Shown here: piece by piece, positions 1 through 9,885 of the stretch
How positions within the stretch are numbered: the stretch's first letter is position 1
Layout: every line of letters begins with the position of its first letter
Origin: Blepharisma japonicum
Taxonomy: Eukaryota > Ciliophora > Heterotrichea > Heterotrichida > Blepharismidae
Assembly: GCA_949751835.1 (NCBI GenBank)
Contig: CATKHK010000063.1
Location: 186,001 to 250,000, forward strand
DNA: 64,000 bases
Reading direction: 5' to 3'
The notes under the pieces: model-generated
Told to the model about the DNA's origin: nothing
Seen by the model: only the letters and a program-made list of their open reading frames with translations
Database searches by the model: none
Made by a program: the position numbers and the translations under genes

Positions 1-2
1 CA

Positions 3-74
3 AAGGATGCAGATGGAATAATTAAGTTCATTGAAGAAAACACGTCTTTTAAAAGTGAAAAGGTAGATTTGTAG
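3..74 (+). CDS. 3' end of a PDI/thioredoxin-like protein (partial)
   Basis: Frame 3 is open from the window edge to TAG at 72-74 and encodes 23 residues. The stretch IIKFIEENTSF resembles the last helix of a thioredoxin fold as found near the end of protein disulfide isomerases, and the protein ends KVDL, which could be a divergent KDEL-type ER-retention signal. The match is short, so the family call is tentative; the rest of the gene lies to the left of the window. Confidence 0.4.
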   Translation, partial: KDADGIIKFIEENTSFKSEKVDL

Positions 75-498
75 TGGTCTTTGAAGATAAATATTTAACA
101 TTAGCTAGTTTAGGAGAATAAGAGCTTTGTCTTAAAGAATTTTTATTAAGAATTTTGGGATAATAAAATTCTAAAGAATGAAAGAGAGTGTATGGTAATT
201 TCTTTGAAATTATTTCAAAAATGTTTGAGATGAGGTAGACCGCCAAAATGACGGTACAAAAATCTCAGTTCCTATGGCGCAATTAAAAGAATGTCTGGAC
301 ATAATACCCTTTCATTTACCCTTGCGCCATTTTATTTTAATATTATAAGCTTATGTAAATTTAAGGAATAAATCTTTGATGAAATGAAGATAAAGAGCTC
401 AAATGTTTATTAAGCGAATAATAAATTTTTAAAATATTGAGAAAGCTAATAATTGCTAATCCAATAATCTCTGCTTAAATTTAATCAAATGAATTAAA
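75..498. other. Intergenic region, convergent 3' ends
   Basis: About 420 bp lie between the 3' end of the partial plus-strand gene and the 3' end of the minus-strand SDR gene. No convincing gene is seen. It holds an inverted repeat (274-330) and, at 242-254, a GCCAAAATGACGG motif that recurs in similar form near 8538 and 9350. Confidence 0.6.
274..330. repeat. Inverted repeat, 9-bp perfect arms
   Basis: ATGGCGCAA at 274-282 pairs perfectly with TTGCGCCAT at 322-330, leaving a 39-nt loop. The arms are much richer in GC than the surrounding DNA. The same nine bases recur inside the strong hairpin at 48046-48095. Confidence 0.5.
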
Positions 499-1236
499 TT
501 ATAGTCTCGCATGATATCCTCCAGCAATAACCACAGTTTCTCCATTAACATAAGATGCCTCATCACTACACAAAAACGCAGCAACACTTGCGCACTCTTC
601 TGGATTTCCCATCCTTCCCATTGGATTTCTTTTTACTTCTTCGCTTTCCCAAATTGCTTCCGAGAATCTCGTCTTTATTATTCCTGGTGCAATCCCATTT
701 ACCCTGATTCCAGCGCCAGCCAATTCAATTCCCAGCATTTTTGTCATCCCAATCAAAGCTGTTTTAGTCACTCCATAAATCCCAATTGCTGGCGAAGGAG
801 CATATCCCCCATAGCTCGAAACAAATAAAACTGAAGGGCTTTTGCTTTTTTTAAGCCAAGGCAGGGCTGTCTTCAATAAGAAAAATCCAGCCTTTATGTT
901 GATATCAAACATTCTATCATACGCCAACTCTGTGATATCCATTGTTGGCCCAAATGCAGTAGAGACTGCAGCATTATTGACGAGGACATCAATTCCTCCG
1001 AACTTATCTACAGCAAAATCTACTAATTTTTGTCTGTCTTTCCCGACATGACATACAACACCTTCAGCTATAATTCCTTCTTTTCTTAATTCATCAACAG
1101 CAGCTTGGACATGCTTTTCGTTTCTTGAGCTTATCACAATTTTCCCGCCTTCTTGTCCCATTCTTTTGGCGATGGCAAAGCCGATGCCAGTTGCAGATGC
1201 GGTTATCACACAGACCTTATTTTGATATCTCCCCAT
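499..1236 (-). CDS. DHRS4: DHRS4-type short-chain dehydrogenase/reductase, peroxisome-like C-terminus
   Basis: This 245-residue protein is a classical SDR: an NAD(P)H-dependent carbonyl reductase or alcohol dehydrogenase with a single Rossmann fold. The cofactor motif TASATGIG is at residues 12-19, NNAA at 87-90, the catalytic serine at 140/141 and YGVTK with Tyr154/Lys158. SSRN near residue 36-39 suggests NADP(H) use, and VTAS/CHVGK/LAPG-like segments follow vertebrate DHRS4 closely. DHRS4 acts on retinal and other carbonyls in peroxisomes and ends SRL; this protein ends ARL, an acceptable PTS1-like tripeptide, so peroxisomal location is inferred. Length matches the family, no in-frame TGA or intron is present, and the stop is TAA. 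The gene is tail to tail with the upstream fragment and 30 bp from the 3' end of the UBXN6 gene on the same strand. Confidence 0.9.
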   Translation of the reverse strand: MGRYQNKVCVITASATGIGFAIAKRMGQEGGKIVISSRNEKHVQAAVDELRKEGIIAEGVVCHVGKDRQKLVDFAVDKFGGIDVLVNNAAVSTAFGPTMDITELAYDRMFDINIKAGFFLLKTALPWLKKSKSPSVLFVSSYGGYAPSPAIGIYGVTKTALIGMTKMLGIELAGAGIRVNGIAPGIIKTRFSEAIWESEEVKRNPMGRMGNPEECASVAAFLCSDEASYVNGETVVIAGGYHARL

Positions 1237-1266
1237 AATAAAAAATATGATATATTTAATTGAATA

Positions 1267-2544
1267 TTAGCCTAAAGATTGACTTCTATTAAGACAGTCT
1301 TCGTTTAAGAATGGGCCATGCTCTGCAAGGGTTTCATTTACATCATTCCACGCGAAACTTAATAAAGTGGCTGGTGCGTAACTTTTAAGATCTTTTGTGG
1401 TAGCTTTGACTATTGTTTTTGGAGGTGAAAAGAAAAGGTGAAACTTTCTGCCTTGCTGAGCCAAAAAGCTTGCTACAAAAGCATAAACGTCTCTTTCTGT
1501 TTCTTTTACCGAAAAAGTGCCTTGCAAAAGCGTTCTGTCTGGGAATCGAATCCTTATTAAAGCTCTTGTATATATTTCTCTGCTTTGTAAAGCTTCAAGC
1601 TGTTTTTTCCTCTTATTTTGGAATTTTGATAACTCTTCTCTTTCTTTCATAACTCTCTGAATATTTCTTAAATTGATCTGCCTTTCTTCATCTTCCTGAT
1701 ACCTATTTTTTTCTTCTTCATTCAGTCTTGCCAAAGTCGCATTTAAATTTCCATCACTAATTCTATACACCACAGGATCTCTGCTGACAGAAGTTTGCCT
1801 CGCTAATTGATCATGATTTTCTTCAATTTTTTTAATAGCTTCAGTTATGGCTATAGGGTCATGCTCTCTTGAATTAATTTTTGGCACATCTGGGTTGGTC
1901 TTAGTAATCGCAGGTTTGTAAGGGTTAAACACTTCTGGGGTAATTTCAGTTCTTGGGACAAGTTTTGGAGCCAGCCCGATGTTTTCTGCAACTTCATTGA
2001 CTTCGTCCAATGCGCGGTTTATTTCTTCGAAATCTACTTGTGGCATATAATAATTTTCTCTTTCTTCTGTAAATCCTATTTTTTTGAGATACTCAATAGC
2101 AATATGATGTTGGCCTATTTTTGCATTGAATTTAGGGTTGGATTTTTTAAGCCTCCTGACTCGGTCATCTATAGGGTTTGTGATAGCTATATTGTAGATT
2201 ATGATTTGGAGGGTTTCGATAGTTTCCCTTAAATTTTGATGTCCATTATCACGAGAAAGGAAGTATTCTAAAAGCTTGTGTAGCATTGATGCTGTGGATT
2301 CGACCGTAGCTTGCTGATTTTGATTGGAGAGATCGTTAAGACGCTTTTTTATTAGTTCAGATACACGTGCAGGAACTCCTAATTGATTCCAATTCTCATC
2401 TGAAAGCTCTCTAAGAGATTCTGCTGAATCATATCATTCATTGGTGAGTTTTTCTATAATTGGTTCAATTCTTGATTGAGGGAATCCTTGCTCAGCAGCA
2501 AGTTGTGTTAAAAAATCTCTTGTTGTCAGAACGGATCCAGACAT
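1267..2544 (-). CDS. UBXN6: UBXN6-like p97/VCP cofactor (PUB + UBX domains)
   Basis: The 425-residue product has an N-terminal helical segment (about 1-80), a PUB/PUG domain (about 85-165), a charged coiled-coil linker (about 280-325) and a C-terminal UBX domain (about 328-410, beginning IRFPDRTLLQGTF). This order matches UBXN6/UBXD1, an adaptor that binds the AAA ATPase p97 through both domains and works in endolysosomal sorting and damaged-lysosome clearance; that role is taken from the family. Reading must pass through TGA at codon 37 (2434-2436), which falls in a coherent sequence (LTNEWYDSAE), to reach the ATG at 2544; stopping there would cut off the N-terminus. It faces away from the TPR/IQ gene, with a 288-bp divergent intergenic region between them. 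Confidence 0.88.
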
Positions 2545-2832
2545 ATTGATATAGAATTCTATTATTCTTTCTAAAAATATTTACTCTAAAAACACCAAAT
2601 AAATACGAAGAAAAAACTAATGAAGATTTATGTAGATTTAACTTGATAATTAGATGATATTTAGATTTTATATTACTTATAAAGTAATCTCTTACTTAAA
2701 TAAATAAAGATATATTAATTTAGCTTGCATAAATCAGAATATTGATAATTATTATTTTTAAGTAAATGCAGTATATTACTTTCACATGAATAAGCATCTG
2801 CAATTCATGTTTGAATAAATATCAAATTTGAA

Positions 2833-5800
2833 ATGGAAGAAAGTCATTTAGATGCAAGCAGAAAAAATGTTTTAGACAACACATCAATAGAGGTGTTTGA
2901 AAAAATTGAATTTGAAACAGACGAACTTCTTAAAGCAGGAAATTTCCAAGAAGTTTCAAGGTATTTAAAAAATATTTTAGCATTAAAAGAAAATTCATCC
3001 CATACCCCAGATGTACTCCTATCAGCATCCAGATTGGTTGACAAAATTTCCAAGAAAGCTCTTTCATACATCAATGACCCCCACACATCTCTCCTAATCT
3101 TACGAAGTGCCAAGGTAATTCTAAGTCAATATCCCAACATTTTAATTTCAGAGCGCTGCAATTTATTAAACAACTTGGCATGCACATATCGACGCTTAGG
3201 AAAACTTCATTCTGCAAAGAAATATTTAGATCAAGCATTAGAAATCTTAAAATATAACAGACAAGCAGAAATTGATAAAGCCTCAACACATCTTAACTGC
3301 TGTGCAGTTTTTTCTAATCTTAATCGGCATAGAGAAGCTTTAGATCATGCTATGGTAGCAGTTCAATATGCACAGGATGATATGATTAATATAATTAGTG
3401 AAGAGCCTGGTCCTGATATTATCCACAAAATTTCTGTTTTGTCAATTTCCTATTATAATATTGCTGTTGAAAATGAATATTTGAAAAGATATGATGAAGC
3501 TTGTGAATGATATATTAAAGCGATTAAATTTTTGCAAAAACATCAGGAAAATAAAAATCTGAAAGAAATTTTGGATACGTGCACGGAGAATTATAATGAA
3601 ATAAAAGATTTGTCGACGTCTAGAGTTTTGCAGAGGCCTTTCAGTACGAATGAAAATTCAAGGGTGAGGCCGGTTTCTGCAAAGTCTGCAACATCTTCTG
3701 CATCTAGAAAGATTGTTGCAAGAGAGCAAGCATATAAGCCACCCATAAAGCATCCTAAGCCTGTTGTAATAAAAACAACTCTGCAAACTGCTCCTTTTGA
3801 TGCAAGATTCCCTTTAGAAGGCAAACAAATTACATTTGATCAGCTTAAAGCTAAAATAGAACATGAAAAAAATTTCAAAATTCCTAATATAAATGATAAG
3901 AACCAAAAAAATTTGTTTGATAGCAAAACTGAGAAAAAAATAAAATCAATTTTTAATACTGATGAAAGCAAAAAAGCATTTAAAGATAGGCCCAAAAGTT
4001 CTAAGCCAAATACTAGAATTTTAAATAGTCCATATAGACCATCCATGATTAAAACAAATATGAGCTTTGAGAATAACCCTGTAAAATCACGAATATCATC
4101 AATAATAAATTCAACCCCTTCAAGAAATAAATCAAGCCCTTTAAAAGAAAACGAACCAAGGCACAGAATTGTAATTGAGGAACAAAAGAACGTCAGGGAG
4201 CAAATATCTCATCCAATTAAACATAATATTACTCTTGGCTTGGAATTTGAATCTTTTTCAAATATCACTTTAAATGATTCCCACAACACTGAAATTTCAT
4301 TACCAAAATCGTATTCACGAAGTGAAATAAATAAATTCGAGCTTTTAAAAAGATCAGTAGTAAAAATTCAAGCATTATTTCGAGGGAAAAGAGATCGATT
4401 ACTTGCGAAATTATATAAAAAAAGAGCTGAAAAATCAAAGTATATATATAAAACTGGCAGGAGGATTGGAGGAGAATATTATATGATTTTGATAATGAAA
4501 GCAGAATATGACTATAAATTGTCAGTCACAAAGATAGGAGAAATTGATAAAGTTTCAGAATTTCCAATCAGCAGCTCTCAGGCTGAAAACCCTGATGAGC
4601 TTATAAGTCATTTACAAGTGGATGAGTTTGGAAAATTGTATATTGGACTAAACACAAATAATTTTTTTGAGCATATGCATAGAACGGCTAAGAATGTCTC
4701 TGGAAAGGATCTTGTTATTGATTGCTATTCGAGCCGCGCTGGAGATTCAATGCTTTTAAAAGCTAAGGATATGAGGACTTCTAAGGATTTTTCCTTAAAG
4801 GTCGCAAAACAAACCCCAAGATCTCCATCAAAAATTATAAGACAGCTGAAGGAATCAATTATCCCAAATCTGATTATTCGTAAAGAAGATTTGGAATTTT
4901 ATGATGCTGCTTCTCTTCCTAAGCAAAATCATTTTAATCTACTTTTAGCTAGACCAGTTCTGCTCAACTCTGAAAAGCGTCAAATGACAATATTTACCTC
5001 TTCAAATCACTTGAAAATTATTTGTGAAAATAATGATAAGCAAGATGAAACAATTATAGAAAAAGATGAAATTGCAAAAATTTTAAATATTGAGAAAAAA
5101 GATATAGAAGCAAATGCAATAAAATTGTTGGAGATGATAGAAAAGAGCAATGACTTGAACTTTTTAACAACAAACACTGATCTAGAAACAAAAGCATCAG
5201 AAGAAAAGATTTCTCATCAATTTGAAGGATTCGTTTTAGAAGAAAAACCAATGGGCTTATCTGCTGTCCCAGAAAGTGTACCTACAAAATTCATAAAATC
5301 ATTATGGAGAAATTTAGAAGGAATTAATTACTTGTTAGAAGCAATACAAGAGGAAGAATTTATTTTACTAAAAGCGACTTATGTAAATGATAAATCAAAA
5401 TTAACGTCAAAACAATACCAAAAATCACAAATATATGAAAATTATGGCACTTCAGTTATGCTGGAAGAGCTGTTAAACACTCTCCAACTAAAAAATGGAG
5501 AAATCTATCTTAAGTTTGAAAATAATAGCCTGCAGCAGACTACTGATGTTCTCGTGTACCTTGCAACTCGATATATAGATGGCAAAGATTTTCTAATAAA
5601 AATAATATTAGAGAGACATTTAGAAAATCCTTCAGATTCTGATATGATAAGAATTGAATTATTTCAAAAAAATTCTCTTTTCAATAAATGCAATGTTGGA
5701 CTTAAAGAAGTATCTGATATATTATGCTTACCATATGAGAATTTAAAAGATATCGCTATATATATTGCGTGATCAATGATAAAAATAGATGGCCAAATGA

Positions 5801-6201
5801 TTCAAATAAATAAAGATGCACCTCATTACGACCTTGAACACTGTGCTACAATGATTCAATCTTTATTTAAAGGATATATAATAAGAAGTATTTTTAGTCC
5901 AATGCTAAAAAAAACTGGCAGCCCAGCAACTGTCAAAAAAAATATGATCATAACTGGTGATAATTTAAGTTATAGTGTAGAAATCATTCAGTATCCCAAA
6001 TTCATATTTATTCAGGCAACTAATAAGCAGTTAAGCTTGAAATTATTTTTGAAAATCGAAATTCTTAATGGGTATCCAGATGACTTTGGGCCAAAAGATA
6101 TAATTGAGCAACACATAATTCCAAGACTTCATATTAGTTTGAAAAATGGCAAAAAAGAGCTGCATGGTATCAAAGATTTTGAGATGATAATGTCTAAATA
6201 G
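2833..6201 (+). CDS. Large TPR + IQ-motif protein, probable calmodulin-binding scaffold
   Basis: One reading frame of 1122 residues continues through two TGA (Trp) codons at 3508-3510 and 5770-5772. The N-terminal part (about 30-240) is helical with TPR features (AKKYLDQALEILKYN; HREALDHAMVAVQYAQ). A basic, disordered linker follows (about 260-500). Two IQ-type motifs are visible: KIQALFRGKRDRLLAKLYKK near residue 515 and MIQSLFKGYIIRSIF near 1010. Each is followed by a similar beta-rich module of roughly 100-150 residues, and further copies without an obvious IQ lie between them, so the C-terminal half appears to be a repeat array. IQ motifs bind calmodulin or related EF-hand proteins, so a calcium-responsive, perhaps cytoskeletal or ciliary scaffold is plausible. 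I recognise no named orthologue. Confidence 0.75.
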
Positions 6202-6701
6202 ATTTTTCATAAAACTATGTTTAAAGTGTATTATGTTGCAATAATTTAGGTACATAATTAATAAAATCAACTGAGGTTACCTTTATTTATATTTACTAAA
6301 AGAATCAAAAGATATTCAATGAATTCATTTATTTTATAAGAGAGATTATTGAAAATTGGTAAATCTTTATTTCTGTGTTTAAAGGATAATAAAATTTTCT
6401 TCAGCATATTAGATATGCTGCATCTTCCCATAAATAATTTAATAATTTAATTATATGTAGAATATTTTGAATACTAATTTGCATTACATTTTGTCTCCTC
6501 TAAAGCTAAAAATAATTATAAGCATAAGCAGTTCCATATTATACCTTTCTGTTAGGTTGCTCAATTAGTGTTATCTAGCTTATAAATTTTACTGAAAAAA
6601 CTTTAAGCTGGTATTGGCACAAATATGTTTTAAAAATAGATTTTTAACTGTTTTATTTCAATATTTAATTATAGATTTTTACAAATTAAGACTTCATATA
6701 T
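6202..6701. other. Intergenic region, convergent 3' ends
   Basis: About 500 bp of AT-rich DNA between two convergent genes. The only structure seen is a small perfect hairpin at 6402-6420 (CAGCATAT, 3-nt loop, ATATGCTG). No gene is supported. Confidence 0.6.
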
Positions 6702-7706
6702 TTAATGCACGTCACTCAATAAAGGCTGGATTAATACTTCATCTGGACTAACCTCATATAGATTCTCTGGTAGAATTGGAATTCCAATAAAAAGTGAGAT
6801 TTTGTTTTCTAGTGCTGGATTTACTATCATTAAAGGACGACTCACTAAATTTTCTTTTATATTTTTAGAGTGATGTTGTGAAAGTCTAGCTTCATAAATT
6901 GGGAGAACTGAGCGATAATTTAGGCGGGTGTGAGTTTCTTGATTATAAAGCTCTCCTCTATTTTTTGATCTAAAAATAAAACAAATGAATACTATCGATA
7001 AAAATTCACATATTTCGCTGAATATTTTTGTACTCGTTTCATACGGCAATACATTAACCGCACCTTTGTAGCTTGAAAAAATCAAAAATGAGGGTATAAG
7101 GTGAGAGGCGAAATGAAAAGTCACAAATCCTATATAATTTCTAAGTATTTTTAATTTCTGAATTACAATAGATGCCAAATATCTCATATCAGAGATCTGT
7201 AAGAGTTCATATCTTAATTTCAGGCATTTTGTCGTGTAAAATGCAAATTTCAATACAAAATATCCACAAGTCGCTAGGAAAATAAAAAACAAAGGAAACA
7301 TCACAATTTTATCTAGTGAATATACACTAAATCAGGCGTAAATTATAACCATTATCAAGACTGTTACTGACAACTCTTTTTTACTGAGCGAGGTTTTATA
7401 TAGTCCAAATCCTTGACTAATCAAAAGGAAAACCGGGTATAAAATTGCGTTGAAGAGCACATAAGTCGATGTTTGGCAGAACCAAACATAATAAGTATTA
7501 TGAGGCTCTACAAATGCAGTGATTACTTGGAAAAGACAGTTTGCAGATTTAAACAAAATCATGAATGTCATTAACTTTTGCAAAAAAGTGCTGTGATATT
7601 TGTTTCAGAAATAGGTATTCAGGAATCAAATGAAAAGAAAGGAAAATCAAAGTGAGTTCAGCAAGATGCAAAAGTCAAGATCTCTAGGGTTCAGATCGAA
7701 AGCCAT
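6702..7706 (-). CDS. Multi-pass membrane protein, possibly 7TM GOST/lung-7TM-like
   Basis: The frame opens at ATG 7706 and runs to TAA at 6702-6704 through four TGA codons (7605, 7626, 7647 and 7332 on the plus scale), giving 334 residues. The first 230 residues contain several hydrophobic segments of 18-22 residues; the tail of about 90 residues is hydrophilic and probably cytosolic. The segment LLISQGFGLYKTSLSKKE resembles the loop between helices in the GOST/lung seven-transmembrane family (GPR107/TMEM87 type), which work in Golgi and secretory traffic. The usual large lumenal N-terminal domain is absent, so the family assignment is weak. A multi-pass membrane protein is certain; the function is not known. 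Confidence 0.6.
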
Positions 7707-7910
7707 ATTATTTATTTAAATGAAATTAATGCATTAAGTTTTTATTTTTGAAAATTTTTATTATTTTAAATTTTGTAATGACTTCTTTTTATTTATATAA
7801 AAGTCTCAGATAAATATGTTTATCTAAATCTATAAGCTATTAGGTTGGATTAGCAGTAGCAATATTAATTATCCAGTTCACTTAAGACTTCCTTTTTTAT
7901 TTTATTTCCT

Positions 7911-8384
7911 CTATCTCACCTCTTCCTTTTCTTTTTCCTCCTCTTCCTTTTTTTCTTTTTCTTTTTCTTTTTCTTTTTGTTTTTCTTCTTCTTCTTCTTC
8001 TTCTTCTTCTTCTTCTTCTTCTTCTTTGTCTTCGCTTTCCTCTTCAAGATCACTTATAAAACGATCTAGAGACTCAAAATTTTCTATAGCAATAGTATAT
8101 TTTCCAAAATCATCATCTTGATCTCCATAAATATAGATTTCCCCACATGTTTCACAGTCACAGCTGTTTACAGAAAATCCAGCTTGGTTATGTATTCACT
8201 CCAAAATTTTGGTTTCGTTTCTGTTAATCTTTTCTATATTTTAATTTTCATGCAATAAATCAACAAAAATTTCATCCAATTTTTTCTCGTCTATTGCTTC
8301 ACAAATGCATTTTAATCTTACCTTATGACTAGACTGTGAAGTACAGCAACAGTCGCTGATCTTAAATATAAATAAGGCTTTCAT
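7911..8384 (-). pseudogene. Broken paralogue of the acidic Cys-rich small protein
   Basis: From ATG 8384 to TAG 7911-7913 the frame has 158 codons and aligns along its length with the intact neighbour at 8772-9200: MKA start, CCC cluster, DEKKLDE, a Trp-containing WIHNQ segment (Trp from TGA), GFS, a Cys-rich patch and IYIYGD. Codon 48 (8241-8243) is TAA where the intact copy has Phe. The C-terminus is a run of about 15 Glu codons (a GAA trinucleotide run at 7984-8025), then a Lys/Glu tail. The frame is otherwise undamaged, so inactivation would be recent, or the TAA could be a sequencing error. No function is known for the family. Confidence 0.65.
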
Positions 8385-8771
8385 TTTATTATTTTCATCA
8401 TTTCATAAAATTCAAAATTTATTTAATTTGAGCAAATTGGATTATTCCTGATAGTTATCAGTCAGCTATATTTAATATAAATTCTAGTTAAGATCTCTAA
8501 AATCAAGTAAAATTACTGGGAGTAAGTATATTCAGTGCCAAAAAACGGTCATTTATATTAAAATGCAAAAATAAAGGATTATTTGTTGATACGAAAATAA
8601 TTTGTAGGACATATGGAGACTAAGTTTTATGAACATTTTTATTATTTTAAATATATTAGCAATTCCTCTTTTTATTTAAATAGCCAAGTCTTAAATAAAT
8701 ATGCTTTATTTGAATAGCAAAACTACTCAATTGGTTTTAATAGTACCATTATTAATTATTCTGCTCAACAC

Positions 8772-9200
8772 TTAAAATTTTCTTTTCTTCTTTATCTCCT
8801 CTTCCTCTTCCTCTTCCTCTTCCTTTTCCTTTTCCTCTTCGTCTTCATCTTCATCTTTGTCTTCGCTTTCCTCTTCAAGATTTTCTATAAACTCATTTAT
8901 TCGCTCAAATTTTTGTATTTTAAGCTCATATTCTCCAATTTCATCAGGATCTCCATAAATATAGATCCTTCCACAAATTCCACAACCTAAAGAAAAACCG
9001 TTTTGTGAATGAATTCAATCCAAAATTTCTTCTTTGTTTTTATCAATCTTATCCTCATCGAACTTTTCACACAATAAATAAATAAAATGATCATCTAGTT
9101 TCTTCTCATCTATTATTCACATTTTGTTTAGTCATAACTCATGGCGTTGCTGTGAGATGCAACAGCAATCATAAGTCTGAAATTCTATTATGGCTTTCAT
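8772..9200 (-). CDS. Small Cys-rich protein with acidic tail, unknown function
   Basis: The 142-residue product is open from ATG 9200 to TAA 8772-8774, reading three TGA codons as Trp. It begins MKAIIEF, has a CCC cluster near residue 12-14, a second pair in GCGICG near residue 81-86 followed by RIYIYGD, and ends with about 35 residues that are nearly all Glu, Asp and Lys (KKKRKF at the very end could be a nuclear localisation signal). The Cys pairs could bind metal. It was too interrupted by TGA to be seen under the standard code. The neighbour at 7911-8384 is its broken tandem copy; the divergent EF-hand gene starts 221 bp away. Confidence 0.6.
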
Positions 9201-9421
9201 TTTATTAGCATTTTTAAGAAATTTTAGCATTGCCTAATTTGAATTATTATTTATGGTTATTTATTAATGACTTTAATTATAAATTTTAGTGGATAATACA
9301 AGCTAAGAGCTCTAAAATTAAGAAAAAAATTTAGAGTCTTAAGTAGGTGCAATGCCAAAATAACGGACATTCTAAATTAAAATACAAAACATAAAGGATT
9401 ATTTATTGGTATGCAAATAAT

Positions 9422-9859
9422 ATGTCGGAGGAAGGTGTAGACTATTTTACTTTGTTTAAAGAAGTTTTTGATCCTAAAAATAGAGGATTCATAGTTCCAG
9501 CTGAAATTGAAGCTTCATTAATTGCCAATGGATACTTAGATGAGAAAAACTCAGTTATGGACTTGATAGGTTATCTAGATGCTGACGAAAATGGGCGAAT
9601 TGCTGTAGAAGAAGTTGAAGCTTTACTTCATCCAGACTTCGTCAAGCTAGAAGAGCCTAGTAATATTGAAGATGTGTTTGTTAACTTTGACAAAGACGAA
9701 GATCAGCTAATTTCAGTTGACGACTTGAGAACTACCAGTGAATCGCTCGGCTTTCCTTTAAGTTACCGTCAAGCAGTCCTCATGATCCAAGCATTCGACT
9801 CTGACAATGATGGAAAAGTCAGCCTAGAAGAATTTTCCTCAATATTCCAGACAGCTTAA
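9422..9859 (+). CDS. Four-EF-hand calcium-binding protein (calmodulin/centrin-like)
   Basis: The 145-residue protein is about the size of calmodulin and consists of two EF-hand pairs. The loops are DPKNRGFIVPAE (degenerate), DADENGRIAVEE, DKDEDQLISVDD and DSDNDGKVSLEE; the last is a canonical binding loop, the first probably does not bind calcium. Sequence similarity to calmodulin is only moderate, so it is best called a calmodulin-like protein rather than calmodulin. It would act as a calcium sensor, partner unknown. Its promoter lies in the duplicated intergenic block shared with the minus-strand gene at 8772-9200. The stop is TAA. Confidence 0.88.
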   Translation: MSEEGVDYFTLFKEVFDPKNRGFIVPAEIEASLIANGYLDEKNSVMDLIGYLDADENGRIAVEEVEALLHPDFVKLEEPSNIEDVFVNFDKDEDQLISVDDLRTTSESLGFPLSYRQAVLMIQAFDSDNDGKVSLEEFSSIFQTA

Positions 9860-9885
9860 TAAACCTTAAATTCAAATTATTATGA

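Larger units (their letters stand above)
7755..9421. repeat. Tandem duplication, unit about 0.82 kb
   Basis: Two diverged copies of a gene with both its flanks lie head to tail. The gene starts are 816 bp apart (8384 and 9200), and similarity continues past the coding part: a TTTTTATTATTTTAAAT-like block downstream of each stop and a GCCAAAA..ACGG motif plus AAAGGATTATTT upstream of each start (about 8538-8590 and 9350-9420). The left copy is broken and the right copy is open. Confidence 0.75.

Noticed and set aside
511-828. Plus-strand ORF of 105 codons
   Set aside because: It is antisense to the SDR gene, starts from a weak context and has no protein-like pattern; a shadow of the real gene.
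1541-1553. tRNA T-loop-like sequence GGGAATCGAATCC
   Set aside because: It lies inside the UBX-domain coding sequence and no acceptor stem, D-arm or anticodon arm could be placed around it.
3508-5772. Split of the TPR/IQ protein into three genes
   Set aside because: The pieces are in one frame and are separated only by TGA, which is Trp here.
6402-6420. 8-bp hairpin as a transcription terminator
   Set aside because: Rho-independent terminators are bacterial, and short AT-rich palindromes are expected by chance in this DNA.
7920-8040. CTT/CTTTTT runs as a regulatory or CRISPR-like repeat
   Set aside because: They are the reverse strand of Glu/Lys codons at the end of the small acidic protein; no spacers are present.
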